A stretch of DNA of 22,010 nucleotides from Ectocarpus siliculosus. Its lineage: Eukaryota; Sar; Phaeophyceae; Ectocarpales; Ectocarpaceae. Every line of letters starts with the position of its first letter. The stretch's first letter is position 1. Both the position numbers and the translations under genes were made by a program. The DNA is taken from the NCBI GenBank assembly GCA_000310025.1, contig FN649755.1, positions 2,484,848 to 2,506,857 on the forward strand, given 5' to 3'. Shown in pieces: positions 1-18,118 of the stretch. The notes under the pieces were generated by a model. It did no database searches, was not told the DNA's origin, and was given only the letters and a program-made list of their open reading frames with translations.

Positions 1-764
1 TGGGGGGGGGGGGGGGCTGGCTGTTGCAGGCAGACAATGGTGCACCTCCTATTGTAGTCACCCAAGCAAAGGCCCCGCCCACCTCATTACTGCTGCGGAT
101 GATGTTGGGAACGGTTCCGTGGTTGTGTCTGCTGGGAGTTTTGTAAGACTACATTTGTACAGATTTGTAAATAGTTTTAGTTTCGGTTCGTTGGGGTTCG
201 CTGGGCTCTTGGGAAGCGTCACACCACAGCCAGCCGTGGATTAGTCATGCTGCCCGATTTCATTTTCATGTTGCATCACCCCTTGGGGACTCTGTGCTCT
301 CATGAGCCCACTCCCGAGGTATCGCTTGTAATATTAAGTTAAAATAAATAGTCCAGGAATGTGGACCTGGGCTACGTTCGCAAAATCATAACCAGAAGTC
401 AAGTTCGAGCTCCTGATTGGTCGAAAACAGCAAGAGCCTCGTTGAGTTTCCAGCAGAGCTCGATTTTTCGAAAATATACATCCAACCAAAGAAATACAAA
501 CCATTTGAGTAATATCACAGTCGAAGGGGATGTTGTGGAAGTCTTCAAAGTGAATGAGATGAAAAACGATTTTGCTTTTTTTCCCAGAAGGACATGAAAT
601 TCCAAAATCAAGAAACGATTACGTTCCCGCCCAACAGAGCCATTTTGATTTTTGAATTTTGCCATTTTTGATTTTTTGAATCTCGTATCTAGGGGAGTTA
701 ACGCACGCTACTCTTGCGCGGATGTGGGCGTATATGTGCTTGTTTTTTTTTTTTTGCGTTGCAG
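1..764. other. Presumed intron or 5' flank before the first visible helicase exon
   Basis: The stretch opens with a long G homopolymer. No segment encodes the helicase residues expected just upstream of exon 1, so it is most simply the 3' part of an intron whose upstream exon lies outside the window. It ends in a T-rich tract and a cag acceptor at 762-764. One frame stays open after an acceptor-like ttgcag at 24-29, to a stop near 244, but the peptide is not recognised. An AT-rich patch with an aataaa-like string near 340-350 could instead be the end of another gene. Neither reading is well supported. Confidence 0.45.
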
Positions 765-8256
<7,492 letters not shown>

Positions 8257-8948
8257 TCGTAGTTTTGGGGCTGCCTACTCGGAGAAAGTAGTAGGTTATC
8301 ACGAAAAAATACCAGGCGGGCAGGGGGCACGCAGACCGTAACCCCGACCTCAACTTCGCCGATTATTTACCTTATCCAAGTACTTTTCTTAAAATAAGCA
8401 AACCTGCGTGGACTGCTGCAGAGGTGGAGGTGGCGTTGTGGCCAGGGGGTTGTCTTCACATGGTGGTGGTGGTGGTGTGGCGGCATAGAGAAGACTGGAG
8501 CTCTTCTGCGCTGTGGAGGGCCCAGCCGGGGCGAACCGCGGTGCCTCTCCAAGCGCCCAGGGTGTGGTAGTGCGTAGATTTGCGTGCGCCAACCGGCAGC
8601 AGCTCTTTCGCTGTCTCCTCGGCGAAGCGAATGGAAGGTATAGCATCGGTCTGATGGTGCCGGCCGGCGCAAATCGCGGTGCCCCCCGCAAGCGTCAATG
8701 GAGTACGTAGCTGTGGGTGTGGTCGAACATTCTTGACTGATTGTGTGCGCTACATATTAACCGGCAGCAGCTCTTTCGCTAGAAGATCAACGAGCGGGCT
8801 AGAAAAAGTGGAAGGTTTTGTGTTAACGGTTTGATGATGTCATGATGGTACGGTAATTTGGTTGTTTCCAACTTTTTGAGCAGAGACGAAGGACTGCTTG
8901 GTCATTGACTCAACGCGACGCGACTTGGGCGGGAATGCGTGGATTATA
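8257..8948 (+). repeat. 3' flank with a diverged direct duplication
   Basis: This probably starts with the 3' untranslated region; no clear polyadenylation signal was seen. Two diverged units, about 8523-8658 and 8659-8850, share gcgaaccgcggtgcc/gcaaatcgcggtgcc, then cgtag, then aaccggcagcagctctttcg, then tggaaggt and ggt(c/t)tgatg. A (TGG)n run lies at 8460-8478. No gene was seen. Confidence 0.65.
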
Positions 8949-9102
8949 GACTCATACAATGGGAGAGCATGGTGCTGTCGGCGGAAGGGATCGGGGGGGG
9001 GTGATCAGCGCCGTCAAAGCGTGTGACTCATACAATGGGAGAGCATGGTGCTGTCGGCGGAAGGGATCGGGGGGGGGGATGATCAGCGCCGTCAAAGCGT
9101 GT
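8949..9102 (+). repeat. Near-perfect tandem duplication (76 and 78 bp)
   Basis: The two units start gactcatacaatgggagagc at 8949 and 9025. They differ essentially only in the length and context of a G run. The duplication is recent or kept alike. Confidence 0.92.
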
Positions 9103-9351
9103 AGTCAGCTCGCTGGCGTTGTAGCTACCTACAGACAGACGGGTCGTGTCACGATGTCGGCGCTTGCGCTCATGTAAACGGATGCCGTAGTCGTTCGCGC
9201 GTTGACCTCGTATCCCTACGATGCCGGAGCGGAGCCACTTTTTTTGCAGCCGTGGCGAGCGAATATCAAGGAGGCCACATGTGTGTTCGCTTCAAGTGGT
9301 CCTGCAACGAAGACAAATGGAGGGAGAGTCGCCTGCACGAGAGGGATGGGG
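9103..9351. other. Spacer, nothing recognised
   Basis: Short open frames exist on both strands, but none has a recognisable domain, and no repeat partner was seen in this window. Confidence 0.5.
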
Positions 9352-9620
9352 TCAGGTTTCCGCGAGGGGAAAAAGCAGCGAAACTTTAACTTTCCGTTTG
9401 GTGACAAATCGGAAGAGCGAGGGCGCATCTATCTATAGCTGCCCGTAGTTGCCTGTTGTGTTGTTGTAGGGTCGGGGTTGCCATTGTTGGAGCTCAGGTT
9501 TCCGCTAGGTTGGAGCAGCGGGACTTGTCGGTTGTCGACAATCAATCAGCGAGGGCGCGTCTTTCATGTAGACAGCGGTCCGTCGTTGCCTCTTGTAGGG
9601 TGGGGATGGCACATTCTCGG
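9352..9620 (+). repeat. Diverged tandem duplication, period about 142 bp
   Basis: Units start tcaggtttccgc at 9352 and 9494. They share gcagcg, then agcgagggcgc(a/g)tct, then (c)gt(a/c)gttgcct, then ttgtagggt(c/g)gggat/gttg. Confidence 0.75.
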
Positions 9621-9956
9621 AAACTTCCACGCGTGGCGTGTCGGTGGACCGAGGTGGGCTGTCGGGTCGAAAAGCTGATGGTCGTTTTATGGCTCGAGGT
9701 AAAACAAGTGCATGTGGTACGTGCAAATCCTGTTCGTAGCAGGCTCAGCGTCAGTCAAAGCGGTGGTGGGGGCCGACAGTCTGCTGCTCCCTACATGTAG
9801 GTTACAAGAGAGTGTAGGCCTAACAGATTGACAGCAGTAGTTTCAAGGCAGCAAAAAAAAAAAAATTATAGAACGAAGAGTTTTCTTGTGTCAAGACATG
9901 GGTTTGTATGCCGAGTGATTCGATCAAGAGTCACGAGCACCTGTCTATTACTGCAG
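9621..9956. other. Spacer, nothing recognised
   Basis: No domain, RNA gene or repeat was recognised. A run of A occurs near 9853-9865. Confidence 0.5.
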
Positions 9957-10086
9957 GGTCCCCGTTTAGTGCCGTTGAATGGTGCCGGTGTTTTGGGTGG
10001 GCACACACTGAATTTCCAAGTCATTCTCAATACTTCGAATAGTGCCGGTGAACTTCCTGGGCACATACTGACACTCAACGGGGACC
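9957..10086 (+). mobile_element. Inverted-repeat element family C, copy 1 (about 130 bp)
   Basis: The ends ggtccccgtt and aacggggacc are inverted repeats. The interior (agtgccg, ggcacacactgaatttc, caagtcattctcaatactt) matches copy 2 at 11178-11340 in inverted orientation. The flanks read tactgcag on the left and ctctactgta on the right, so tactg may be a target duplication. Confidence 0.75.
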
Positions 10087-11177
10087 TCTACTGTACCTAA
10101 GCGGCGAGAGGCATTGTTGTGGCCGTTTGTGGTTGGACCGAGGGGGCTCCGTGGTTCGACGAAGGGGTCCCCTGGTTCGGCCTGAGGGACGTGCAACGGC
10201 CCACTTGCCGCCCCTGAGCTTTCAGCTCGGCTTCTCTCATTGGTTGTTGTCCATGTTCTCGCTCGTTTCTACCTGACTAATCTGTGGTCTAAATTACCAC
10301 GCTCATCGAAACAGGTTCCCCCCACGCCTTGCACGTTGTACATAAATAACACTTGAAAAAATGAACCGGAAACCGTCCGTGGACGCCTCCAAGAAAATGC
10401 CGGAGGCCGAAAGCAGGTCATGACCTACCCAAGCGGTGTCGTTTGCGACACCCGACGATAAAAAGGGACGGCTCGATTTTTTTTGGAGAGACTGCTGTTG
10501 CGGCACGTTTTGTCTGGCGGTTTCGCCTTGTTCGGTGCCAAAAAAAAACTCTTACAAATCAAACTACGCGGTGAGTGCGATCTTCGCTCCCCGTCCACGT
10601 GGTCTGGCTGCCCGACTTTCTTCCCGCAACACGGACGACATGGCTTTCGCCCCAGGGTGGGGCGGCCCCTCTCTGTTGCAAGCACACCTTAAACATGCTA
10701 TTTAGAAAGGGTCTGCCCGTTGGTAAGCCGAAGTTGACAACCCTGCTCGATACGAAATACCAAAACGGCACAGCGAGAGGCGTAAAAAAAAGAATCCCTG
10801 TTCCGCAGCCAAACGGCAATAACCAACAAGTCTCAAGCTCAGTGAAACTTGCCCAAATCTACTCCATCACAGAAAGCCGACAACAGCAGCAGTCCATACT
10901 CTTCTAAGCGCGTGAACCCTCTTGATATCAATCAAATCTATGCACACCGCCCGCAAATACATCTGCCTCTGCCCCCATCCATCGCTGTGAGCCCCACAAA
11001 CGCCATCCGCTCTCTCGTGCAAAGCCCGTCGCGCCGATTACGACGAAAGCTTCCCAACGAGCCCCCCTGTTTGGGTTAGCCTCCTCATCCCCCTAAGTGC
11101 AGACTGTCTGCTACTCCCTCCGGATGCGTAGGCCCCTCTATTCTACCCCCGTTCCTCCCGCGATACAGATACTTAGA
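10087..11177. other. Spacer between two inverted family C elements, no gene recognised
   Basis: The longest open frame is about 110 codons on the plus strand (10575-10907), with no recognisable domain and a Gln-rich end from a CAG run. The two flanking elements are in opposite orientation, so the region could have been moved or inverted with them, but nothing else supports this. Confidence 0.5.
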
Positions 11178-11340
11178 GAGGTCCCTGTTGGGATAGTACC
11201 GGTACGTGCCCAGAAAAATTCATCGGCGCTACCAAACCGGGCGCGGGCACTATTCAAAGTATTGAGAATGACTTGAAAATTCAGCGTGTGCCCGCCAAAA
11301 ACACCTGCACACTATTCAACCGGCACTAAACAGGGACCTC
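11178..11340 (-). mobile_element. Inverted-repeat element family C, copy 2 (about 163 bp)
   Basis: The ends gaggtccctgtt and aacagggacctc form a perfect 12-bp inverted repeat. Read on the minus strand it aligns with copy 1 (agtgccggttgaatagtg, caagtcattctcaatac), with about 30 extra bases. The flanks read tactta on both sides, a candidate target duplication. Confidence 0.78.
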
Positions 11341-11388
11341 TACTTACTGTACTGGGGCTGTGCGGGATAGCTTCCTGGCCTTCATCTT

Positions 11389-12262
11389 GTGGACAGCCCT
11401 GCCCTTCGCCTCCTCCGTCGGCTGGACCAGCCCCAGTTTTTTTTCTTGCCCACGGCAAAGTACTGCCACCGCCGGTGCATGTTCGTGACCGCGCGGCTCC
11501 GCCGCCACCGTTGCCGGCTAATGGTCCCCGACCTCCCAGAATTCACGCCGCTTCATCTCCCAGAACTCCCGCCGCTTCATGTCCCACCTATACATTCAGT
11601 AGGTGCACCGAGCGCGAGTATTATCACGTACTCGGTGCACCTGCTTAAAAGCAGGGAGAAATATGCAGCAGCGGCGGCATCTCTGGGAGGCGGAGGGCAC
11701 CAGCTGGCGGCGAGCACAGCTAATCACGTGGTACTCGGTACACCGGCAACAGCAGGAGGGATCGGCAGCGGCGGCAATTCTGGTCGGTCGGCGGAAGGCA
11801 TCTACTGGCGGTGGTAGCCGTGCCGGGGGGCGGGGGTGGGCGGCTGCTCGTACTCCGCCTTTGAACTCCGCCGCCCTCGTGTCGCGGCGCGGAAGGTCAA
11901 ATGCAAGGGGCAACGGCGGCTGTTGGCGCCGCACGCGGTCACGAGCATGCACCGGCGATGGCACGGCAGCACGGGCCGGCTGTAAGACATGTTTTGTTCA
12001 GAAACAGAGGCTCACACATTGTCACGGGAATTCAGAAAATAGGGTTGAGAAACACAACTCAGCCGTGGAGGATCCTATACTAAACTCAACATAACAACCA
12101 GTGCTCGGCAATGGCGATGAAATAAGACACCGAGCCTCGACCCGATTTCGACGTTTCTTACCTCCGGCCCGTATTTCTGTAACACTGCGACGTGGGCAGG
12201 AAGACGAAAGGGGCTGGTCCAGCCGGCGGAGGCAGTGGCCAACAAGGCTGCCCACAACAGGG
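11389..12262. repeat. Imperfect palindrome (foldback-like) with a nested insertion
   Basis: The left arm (11389 to about 11530) matches the reverse complement of the right side. Matching blocks are gtggacagcc at 11389 with 12253-12262, cggctggaccagcccc near 11419 with 12215-12230, and cgccggtgcatg(t/c)tcgtgaccgcg near 11470 with about 11937-11960. The right arm is interrupted by 11986-12176. The centre holds two direct repeats of about 100 bp (11622-11720 and 11722-11820) and a 12-bp perfect stem at 11601-11612/11631-11642. It has no recognised coding capacity. Confidence 0.7.
11986..12176 (+). mobile_element. Insertion-like repeat family D, copy 1 (about 191 bp)
   Basis: It is flanked by ctgtaa at 11980-11985 and 12177-12182 and lies exactly where the right arm of the surrounding palindrome is broken. 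A second, diverged copy lies at 12763-12950 in the same orientation. Shared blocks are gttcagaaacagaggctc, ggcgatgaaataa and cctcgacccgatttt/c. It has no coding frame, and its class is unknown. Confidence 0.68.
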
Positions 12263-12475
12263 AAAGAAACGATCGGGGCCGCGGTCGCGATGTGCAGCAC
12301 AACATCTTCAGCCGTGGCGTGGTGGTGGTGGTGATGGTGGTGGTGCCGGTCGATGGCAGGGCCATGGCTGATTGCCTGGGCAAGAGGGCACCAAACACGG
12401 AGGAGTGAAAAGGTTTGTTTTCGCTACTACCGTATTTATTAATGTAATGTAATGAACGCGCATGGCAATCAGTTA
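12263..12475. other. Spacer with a short TGG run
   Basis: A TGG microsatellite lies at about 12318-12346. Nothing else was recognised. Confidence 0.5.
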
Positions 12476-12673
12476 TAGCGCCCGCACCTTAGAACTTGGC
12501 AGTTGAATTACGAGCTTGATTCTCATATATCTGAACATACATAGACACTTGACCACCATTTGTGAGCCCGGCTAAGAACCCCTACACTAAAGCCTACATA
12601 TTTTGCCATTTGTAGGAGGAACTAAGAAGGCCAGCCTCGGCCAAGAATAGAGGTTCTTAAAGTGCGGGCGCTA
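12476..12673. mobile_element. MITE-like element B (198 bp)
   Basis: The ends tagcgcccgcaccttagaac and gttcttaaagtgcgggcgcta are inverted repeats of about 20 bp bounded by TA. The interior contains no recognisable frame. Only one copy was seen in the window. Confidence 0.65.
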
Positions 12674-12762
12674 CCTGCACACTTTTGCCGGCAGCCTCCA
12701 AGGAGCGATTGTCCGTGATGGAGGGGGAAGAGATAGGACACAGAGTACAGGGCAGCAGTTAA

Positions 12763-12950
12763 GAAATATTTGTTTAAGAAACGGAGGCTCCAATAAATAT
12801 TCACGATAAATAAGAAGAAAATGTTTAGAAACACTTGGAAACAAAGATCAGCAGGGGGTCCTAGAGAAAACTCGAACATATTTGGCATCCTGTGCTCGAC
12901 TGATAGTGGCGATGAAATAAAGAAACTGAACCTCGACCCGATTTTCACCG
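12763..12950 (+). repeat. Repeat family D, copy 2
   Basis: It aligns with 11986-12176 through most of its length. It starts gaaatatttgtttaagaaac and ends near cctcgacccgattttcaccg. No clear target duplication was seen here. Confidence 0.65.
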
Positions 12951-13031
12951 TACATGTGCCCGGTTGGGGCCGCTGTGGTGGGAGCAAGACGCGCCGTACA
13001 GCAGCGACCTCGCCGCACACGAGGCAAAGAC

Positions 13032-13259
13032 TACCGTAGGTGACACAAGATACCACACCCACCCCTGGACCGATTTTCAAGGCTCGATTACTCCACGATG
13101 AAGATGATCCGTATAAATGAAACGTCAAGTGTTCGGTCGCTCTCGACGAGACGGCCCCAACGCCGCCATGTTCGAAACTGCCGCTCTTTCTGCTGCTGCG
13201 GAGAAATCGAGCTTCGAAAGTCGGTCCAAGGAGGGCGGTATCCCACGTCACCTACGGTA
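13032..13259 (+). mobile_element. MITE family A, copy 2 (228 bp)
   Basis: Terminal inverted repeats are about 60 bp. The left end is taccgtaggtgaca..ggataccac-like, with ggaccgattttcaaggctcg, and the right end mirrors it to cacctacggta. TA bounds both sides. It is clearly related to copy 1 (inverted) and more distantly to copy 3. It accounts for much of the long minus-strand open frame seen across this area. Confidence 0.85.
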
Positions 13260-14501
13260 TGGCCCTAGCGCTACAGAAGTGACGTCGGTTGCCTTTACGT
13301 CACAGCCTACTCGCGCCATTTTTGAAGACAAACCAAAAGACATATGCCCAAATCGTCCCGCGGAAGATACCCTCCTTTGAAGAAAAAAAACTGCCCCCAA
13401 GGGGGGGGGGTGGTAAACTACGTCACCAGCGCTACTGACCCCGTCTGTGTGCGTGCGGCGGAAACACTCCATCCTGCTATGCATACCGGATTATTTTTAT
13501 CTACCTTGATACTCCAGTAGTCTTCATCAGTAGATAGACTGGGGAGTGGATCAAAGGGATACCTTATTTTTTTGCACCCCTTTGCTGTACAGTATGGGCT
13601 GCTCTGGTTATTATGCGAAAATCACTGAAAAATAAGTGATGATATAGTTAGATAGGTGCACACCTGACTACTAGTACGTGGCGTACCTGACTATCGCAAG
13701 CGAATGCCCAAGGCTGCACCTTCAGAAAATCGGTGGTGGCGGAGTGAGAGTCAAGACTCTCTCAACCGCCCGCCAGGAGGGTTGGTTGCGTTTGTCTGCA
13801 ACAGGTACATCGTTATTTGCTGTTTGGCCTATATACATAGTTCAGACACGGAGGAGGAGGTCGTTCGGGCAGGTAGGTGGTGCTACTACTGTCATACCAC
13901 AGGCTTCAAGTACGTTCGAGAGGCCCGGAACAAAGTATATTGACAAGACTTTTATCCGCACCGCAGAATGGTAATCCATGGGGAAGGAAGTGTTGAGAAA
14001 ACATGCTCACCTGCTGGGCCATCGCTCGCCGGGTACCCGGCAATTGGTAACCCGGCCCCCGGCCGGGTGTGCTGTGTCACAGCAGTCACAGCAGTCATCA
14101 GTCACAAATTGCCGGCTGCAGGCTTCCGCAGACGCTTCATCCCATCACGCCAGCGCTGTTTATTCCAACTGCTGCCAACAAACGCTGCATAGATAGCCAT
14201 ACGGGAGGAAACCGCAGCAGCAGCGTTCAGCGTGCAGCAGCAGCATGGAGCAGCTGGGAGCGTAGAAGGCAGATGGGGGTGAATGCCCCGAATGCAATAT
14301 CGTCAAGATATCCATCCAGCTCCTTTTACCTCGAGAGTGGGAGAGCGGAGGCATGCATGGGTACCCGCGAAAGCTGTCGAGGTGTACTTCACGAGGTAAC
14401 TCACACACATGGGAGGGGAACCTGACCAGCAACAGCACGTGCAGGTAGTGGTGTGGGTTGGCGTGTTGTCATACAACAAGTATCAGACAGCAGCAGGCCA
14501 G
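13260..14501. other. Spacer, no gene recognised
   Basis: Short frames on both strands show no known domain. There is a G run at 13400-13410, a CAG-rich patch at 14210-14250, and small inverted repeats around cccggccccc near 14050. Nothing firmer was seen. Confidence 0.5.
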
Positions 14502-14732
14502 AGCCGCAACAGCAGTCAGCAATCCATCGGCAACGAGCATATTTATGCAGATCTGCTGCTGTAGCACCCACCGGAGAAGGAGCCCATGAATGTGATAACG
14601 CACGCAGGGACGAAGGGAGACGGGCCTCATGCCATCCATAGAGAGTGCCAGACTGCTGCTTGCGGTTACAACAGCGAGTTGCAACATCTATCCGCAGATC
14701 TACAGCAGTAGGACCCGTGTTTGGAGCCCATC
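14502..14732 (+). repeat. Diverged direct repeat
   Basis: Units near 14502-14588 and 14662-14732 share gc(c)g..acaacagc, then a core of tatccgcagatct(g/a)c(t/a)gc(t/a)gtag, then ggagcccat. Confidence 0.55.
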
Positions 14733-15014
14733 TTGACAGTCTCGCGGCCGAAATTTCCAGTTTGGTTTCACCATCATCACCATCAGTCACCCACACACAA
14801 AACGACTGCAGAAAAATGACAGAGGAGACGAGGAGACACACTTGGCGCTACCAAGCCTGATGAGAGAGGTCCAACATCACCTTCCGAGCAACCCCCGAAA
14901 GCCTCAAAGTCGATCCCTCACTACCTTTAGAAGGCGAAAAGTCCTGCAAAGCACAACTGAGTTGCAGTTTTTTTACAACCCAGCGGCGGACAAACTGGGA
15001 GAATGGGAGAATAG
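14733..15014. other. Spacer, nothing recognised
   Basis: Frames remain open over 60-140 codons on both strands, but none has a recognisable domain or obvious splice-site framing. Confidence 0.5.
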
Positions 15015-15639
15015 ATGCGAAGAAGGGATGCGGCAACGCCGCGAGAAGCAAAGAAGCAAAGAAGCAGGGCCGCAGCCAGCCGCTGCGTGCTGCCGTTGCA
15101 GCGACGCACCAGCAAGGGCCTCATCGAGTGTCGTTTCGACTTTCCGTCGATTCTGGTTTCACCGCGTTTTGATCACACCACCTACAGCGGTATCTATCAT
15201 CTATCTGCCCTGCCCTACACACAACACACGGCGAGATTGCTTTGCTCTGTCGTGAGGAGCGGGGAGGGGAGTTTAATTCAACCGCGGCGGCGTTGCTGCT
15301 TTTTCGAGGACGCAACCACTAACTCTTCACCGGCACCTTTTGCGCAGAAGAAGCAAGAAAATAATTGGTCACCAAGCAACACGCAGCACACAATACATAG
15401 TCTATGCTCTTGTCTGAGGGAAGATACAGGCGCGTTTTTTGTGCCCAAGCTCTCTGTCTCTGTCTCCCCTCTCGTCTCCGGGAAAACGCTCACAGCGGGG
15501 AAGACGCACAAGCTGACCCAGCCTTTTCAGCACACCATGATTCCGTCGTTGAAGGATTTCATCCGAAACAAGTTACCGAAGCATGTCGAGAACATGACAC
15601 ACCAGAAAGGATGTTTGTGCTGTTGCTTGCTGCTGCTGC

Positions 15640-15675
<36 letters not shown>

Positions 15676-15737
15676 TAGAGATGAAAAGGGTCTATTGCTT
15701 TGCAATGACCAACGAACTGCCAGCTGTTTACTCATGA
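15015..15737 (+). CDS. Longest open frame of the right half, unrecognised (240 codons), possibly not a gene
   Basis: The frame runs from an ATG to a stop with no known domain. Its C-terminal part translates a (CTG)n-rich run (15618-15672) as poly-Leu and poly-Ala. A short stretch before it (HTMIPSLKDFIRNKLPKHVE) looks protein-like, but the rest has mixed composition without conserved motifs. Chance openness in a middling-to-high GC region is at least as likely as a real exon. Confidence 0.15.
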
Positions 15738-16297
15738 AGGGCGTCTCAATCGAGCAAGGTGCTGCATGATGATGAGACAACGCAGGAGAGAAAAAACACT
15801 GCCCAACTCAATTGCTGCTGGATACATCTTGTCTGTGTTCCTTATTACGCCACACTCTGCTCTGTACGTTCTCCAAGACTACCCACCTCCGATGCACCAC
15901 TATGCCCCTCGTCCTACGCTTGCTTGCACCTCGTAGCCATTCACGAGCAGCATGGTTCATAGCAGGATACGGGCGCTCTATGCACCAATATCCAAAAAAT
16001 GAAGAGTCAACTCCGGGCCAACATGGAATATCCCGCACGAAGAAAGACGTTCCATGATTCGGACGGACCCCGAAGTGCTTCAACGCGCTCCGAGTACGCG
16101 CGCACACAGTCTCTGCCTGTAGCTTACTCTCGTGCTGTTGTCGCCTCGTGTTTTGCCCTGCCACCCCATCAATTAAAAACCAACCAAACCGCACGCGGGT
16201 CAGCGGTGCCTGAAGAACGGGGGGGGGGGGGGGCTTTGAAAGGCAAACAATCCACGGGACCTCTCTTGACGAACCAAAGCGTGGAGGCACCCCCTCC
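15738..16297. other. Spacer, nothing recognised
   Basis: It contains a G homopolymer at about 16219-16233. No known domain or RNA gene was seen. Confidence 0.5.
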
Positions 16298-16412
16298 GTC
16301 TCTGTCTTCTCCCTCCCTCTCTTACCGTGTGTGCGTGTGGTATCGAACAAGTTTTGGGGCGCAACGCTGCGGCGCACCCGAGGTGAGGTTGGTTCGCCAT
16401 GGGATCTTGAAA
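16298..16412 (-). repeat. Dispersed repeat family E, copy 1
   Basis: Read on the minus strand it aligns with 21508-21624: ccatggc, tcacctcgggtgcgccgc, gcgttg, ccaaaacttgttcgataccac and ggtaagagagggagggagaa. The copies are about 115 bp each and in inverted orientation in the window. Confidence 0.75.
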
Positions 16413-17613
16413 CACGGATCGCCGGGAAGCTGCATGTGAAAAATTACTGTGCGTTGAATGTACGTAGTCTAATCGCATGCGGTAGCGCAAACATACATAC
16501 TCCCTGACAACAGGATCGCTATCTAGGAGTGGGTGCAGCAGTTGGTGCCGCAAACTTCAACCGCGGCCCACTGCTGTAGGTCTTACCCGGGGTGGCCGTT
16601 GCCTACGTGAGTATGGTTCGTGCCTGGATGTCGCCCGGCGCGATCTCGCCTCCTCGGGTGTAGGAGGTCGCGGGGTGCTCGAACTTACCTTCGGATACGT
16701 ATGCATCGATCGATGTTGAACGTGACCCATGTGTCATTTCTTCTTCGAAGGAGGAGGATAATACCGTTTGTTTTTTATCGCGAAAAACATGCATGTACAG
16801 AGCAACCATCACAGAAGATACTTCCTGTTCGAGATATGCATATGACCAAAGCATGGCCGGGGATGGGTTGAAGTCTTTACAGGAGGGGGGGGAAGAAACC
16901 GGCTGGAATCGCTCCGAACGCCATGTATGTATGTAACATATCTTCTGGAAGGAATCTATGTACCGTCGTAATTGTTTCAGAATGAAGGTAAAACTGTGTG
17001 CTGCTCGGGAAACCGTGGAAATACAGGTAGCTTTCTCTGACGCTACGTATGCATATGAATTAATTCATTGCTAATCTACAGTACAGCAGTATTGGTATCT
17101 TTAGACTCTTTTCTGAGATAGAGATATGTAAATACAAACCACACACCGTTCGAAACCACCGAGGAGGTGTTGAATTAACGTCTTTGCGGTGGGGTGGGAG
17201 AAAAAGAACGGGTGGACATGTGTATGTAGTGTTGTTCGCCATCCCTCCCCGGACACGTCTTGTACCGCGTCTTATATTTGGGTATACACACCTCACCGAC
17301 TGGCCGTGGGGTATTGCCCAGCAAGGCAAAACGGTGCTCATCCCATTCACTGCAAATACTTCAACCCACCCCCCTCGACTACTACTTATGCTACTGCTGT
17401 GGTATTGTCTCGAAAAGGAAGTATTTCTTCAGTATATTTTCTAAACCAAAGTGGCAACTGTCGTGACACGGTCGGTACATCACATGCCTCTGCTTGATCT
17501 ATTTTAGAACGTACAAACAACCAATCATTTAAGTTTTACATTTACTCGGTCAAGATCTTACCGGTATAAGGGGATGTGTTGAAGACAACAGCAGTGCATG
17601 GGGAAATGAACCT
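16413..17613. other. Spacer, no gene recognised
   Basis: No domain, RNA gene or strong repeat was recognised. Open frames are under 105 codons. Confidence 0.5.
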
Positions 17614-17813
17614 ATATTGTTGTTGTTGGCTTCACATAAAAAAAAAACGTTCGACCTCTCTACCCTGTAATTTCAACTGTCCGTAGTGATCAAACACTTT
17701 GGCCGAGCAACGATATTGTTGTTGTTGTCTTTGCATAAAAAAAAAAAACAAGTTCGATCTCTCTACCCAGTAACTTCAACTGTCCTTAGTGATCAAACAC
17801 TTTGGCCGAGCAA
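17614..17813 (+). repeat. Tandem pair of the (GTT)n-headed repeat, period 100 bp
   Basis: Units start atattgttgttgttg at 17614 and 17714 and end tttggccgagcaa. Each continues with (g/t)cttcacata or ctttgcata, an A run, cgttcga(c/t)ctctctaccc and atcaaacactttggccgag. The first 60 or so bases match the copies at 3247 and 6521. Confidence 0.88.
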
Positions 17814-18009
17814 TTCCCGTGGTCACAGACTACGTTACCTAGAAAATGTATACTCAACGAAAATGGACCCGAATGAACCCGAAGGGTCCGCAAGCCAATT
17901 TAAATCAACGAGGGATAGTCGGGGGTCCTCTGCTCCCCTCTACACACACGCTGTGTGGGGCAGAAATGCACTGGAATTCAACATCACAGGTCAAAGAGAG
18001 AAGCACCTT
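17814..18009. other. Spacer, nothing recognised
   Basis: No repeat or domain was seen in this short stretch. Confidence 0.5.
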
Positions 18010-18118
18010 TCCGTACCGTATCATACCGTACCATTCCGCACGGTACGGATCATTTCCGTACCGTACCATTCCGTACCGTACCATATCATACCATACCGTA
18101 CCGTACCATTCCGTACCG
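18010..18118. repeat. CCGTA/CCATT pentamer-based minisatellite
   Basis: It is an interrupted array of ccgta, ccatt and ccata pentamers, often as ccgtaccgtaccattccgta. One stretch (cacggtacggat) is inverted relative to the rest, so parts can fold back. Confidence 0.9.

Noticed and set aside
8257-8450. Polyadenylation signal for the helicase gene
   Set aside because: Only a weak aaaataag at about 8391 was seen. It is not a convincing AATAAA, and no cleavage site can be argued.
12622-13251. 209-codon minus-strand open frame
   Set aside because: It runs through repeat copy D2 and most of MITE A copy 2. It has no recognisable domain and is best explained as chance openness.
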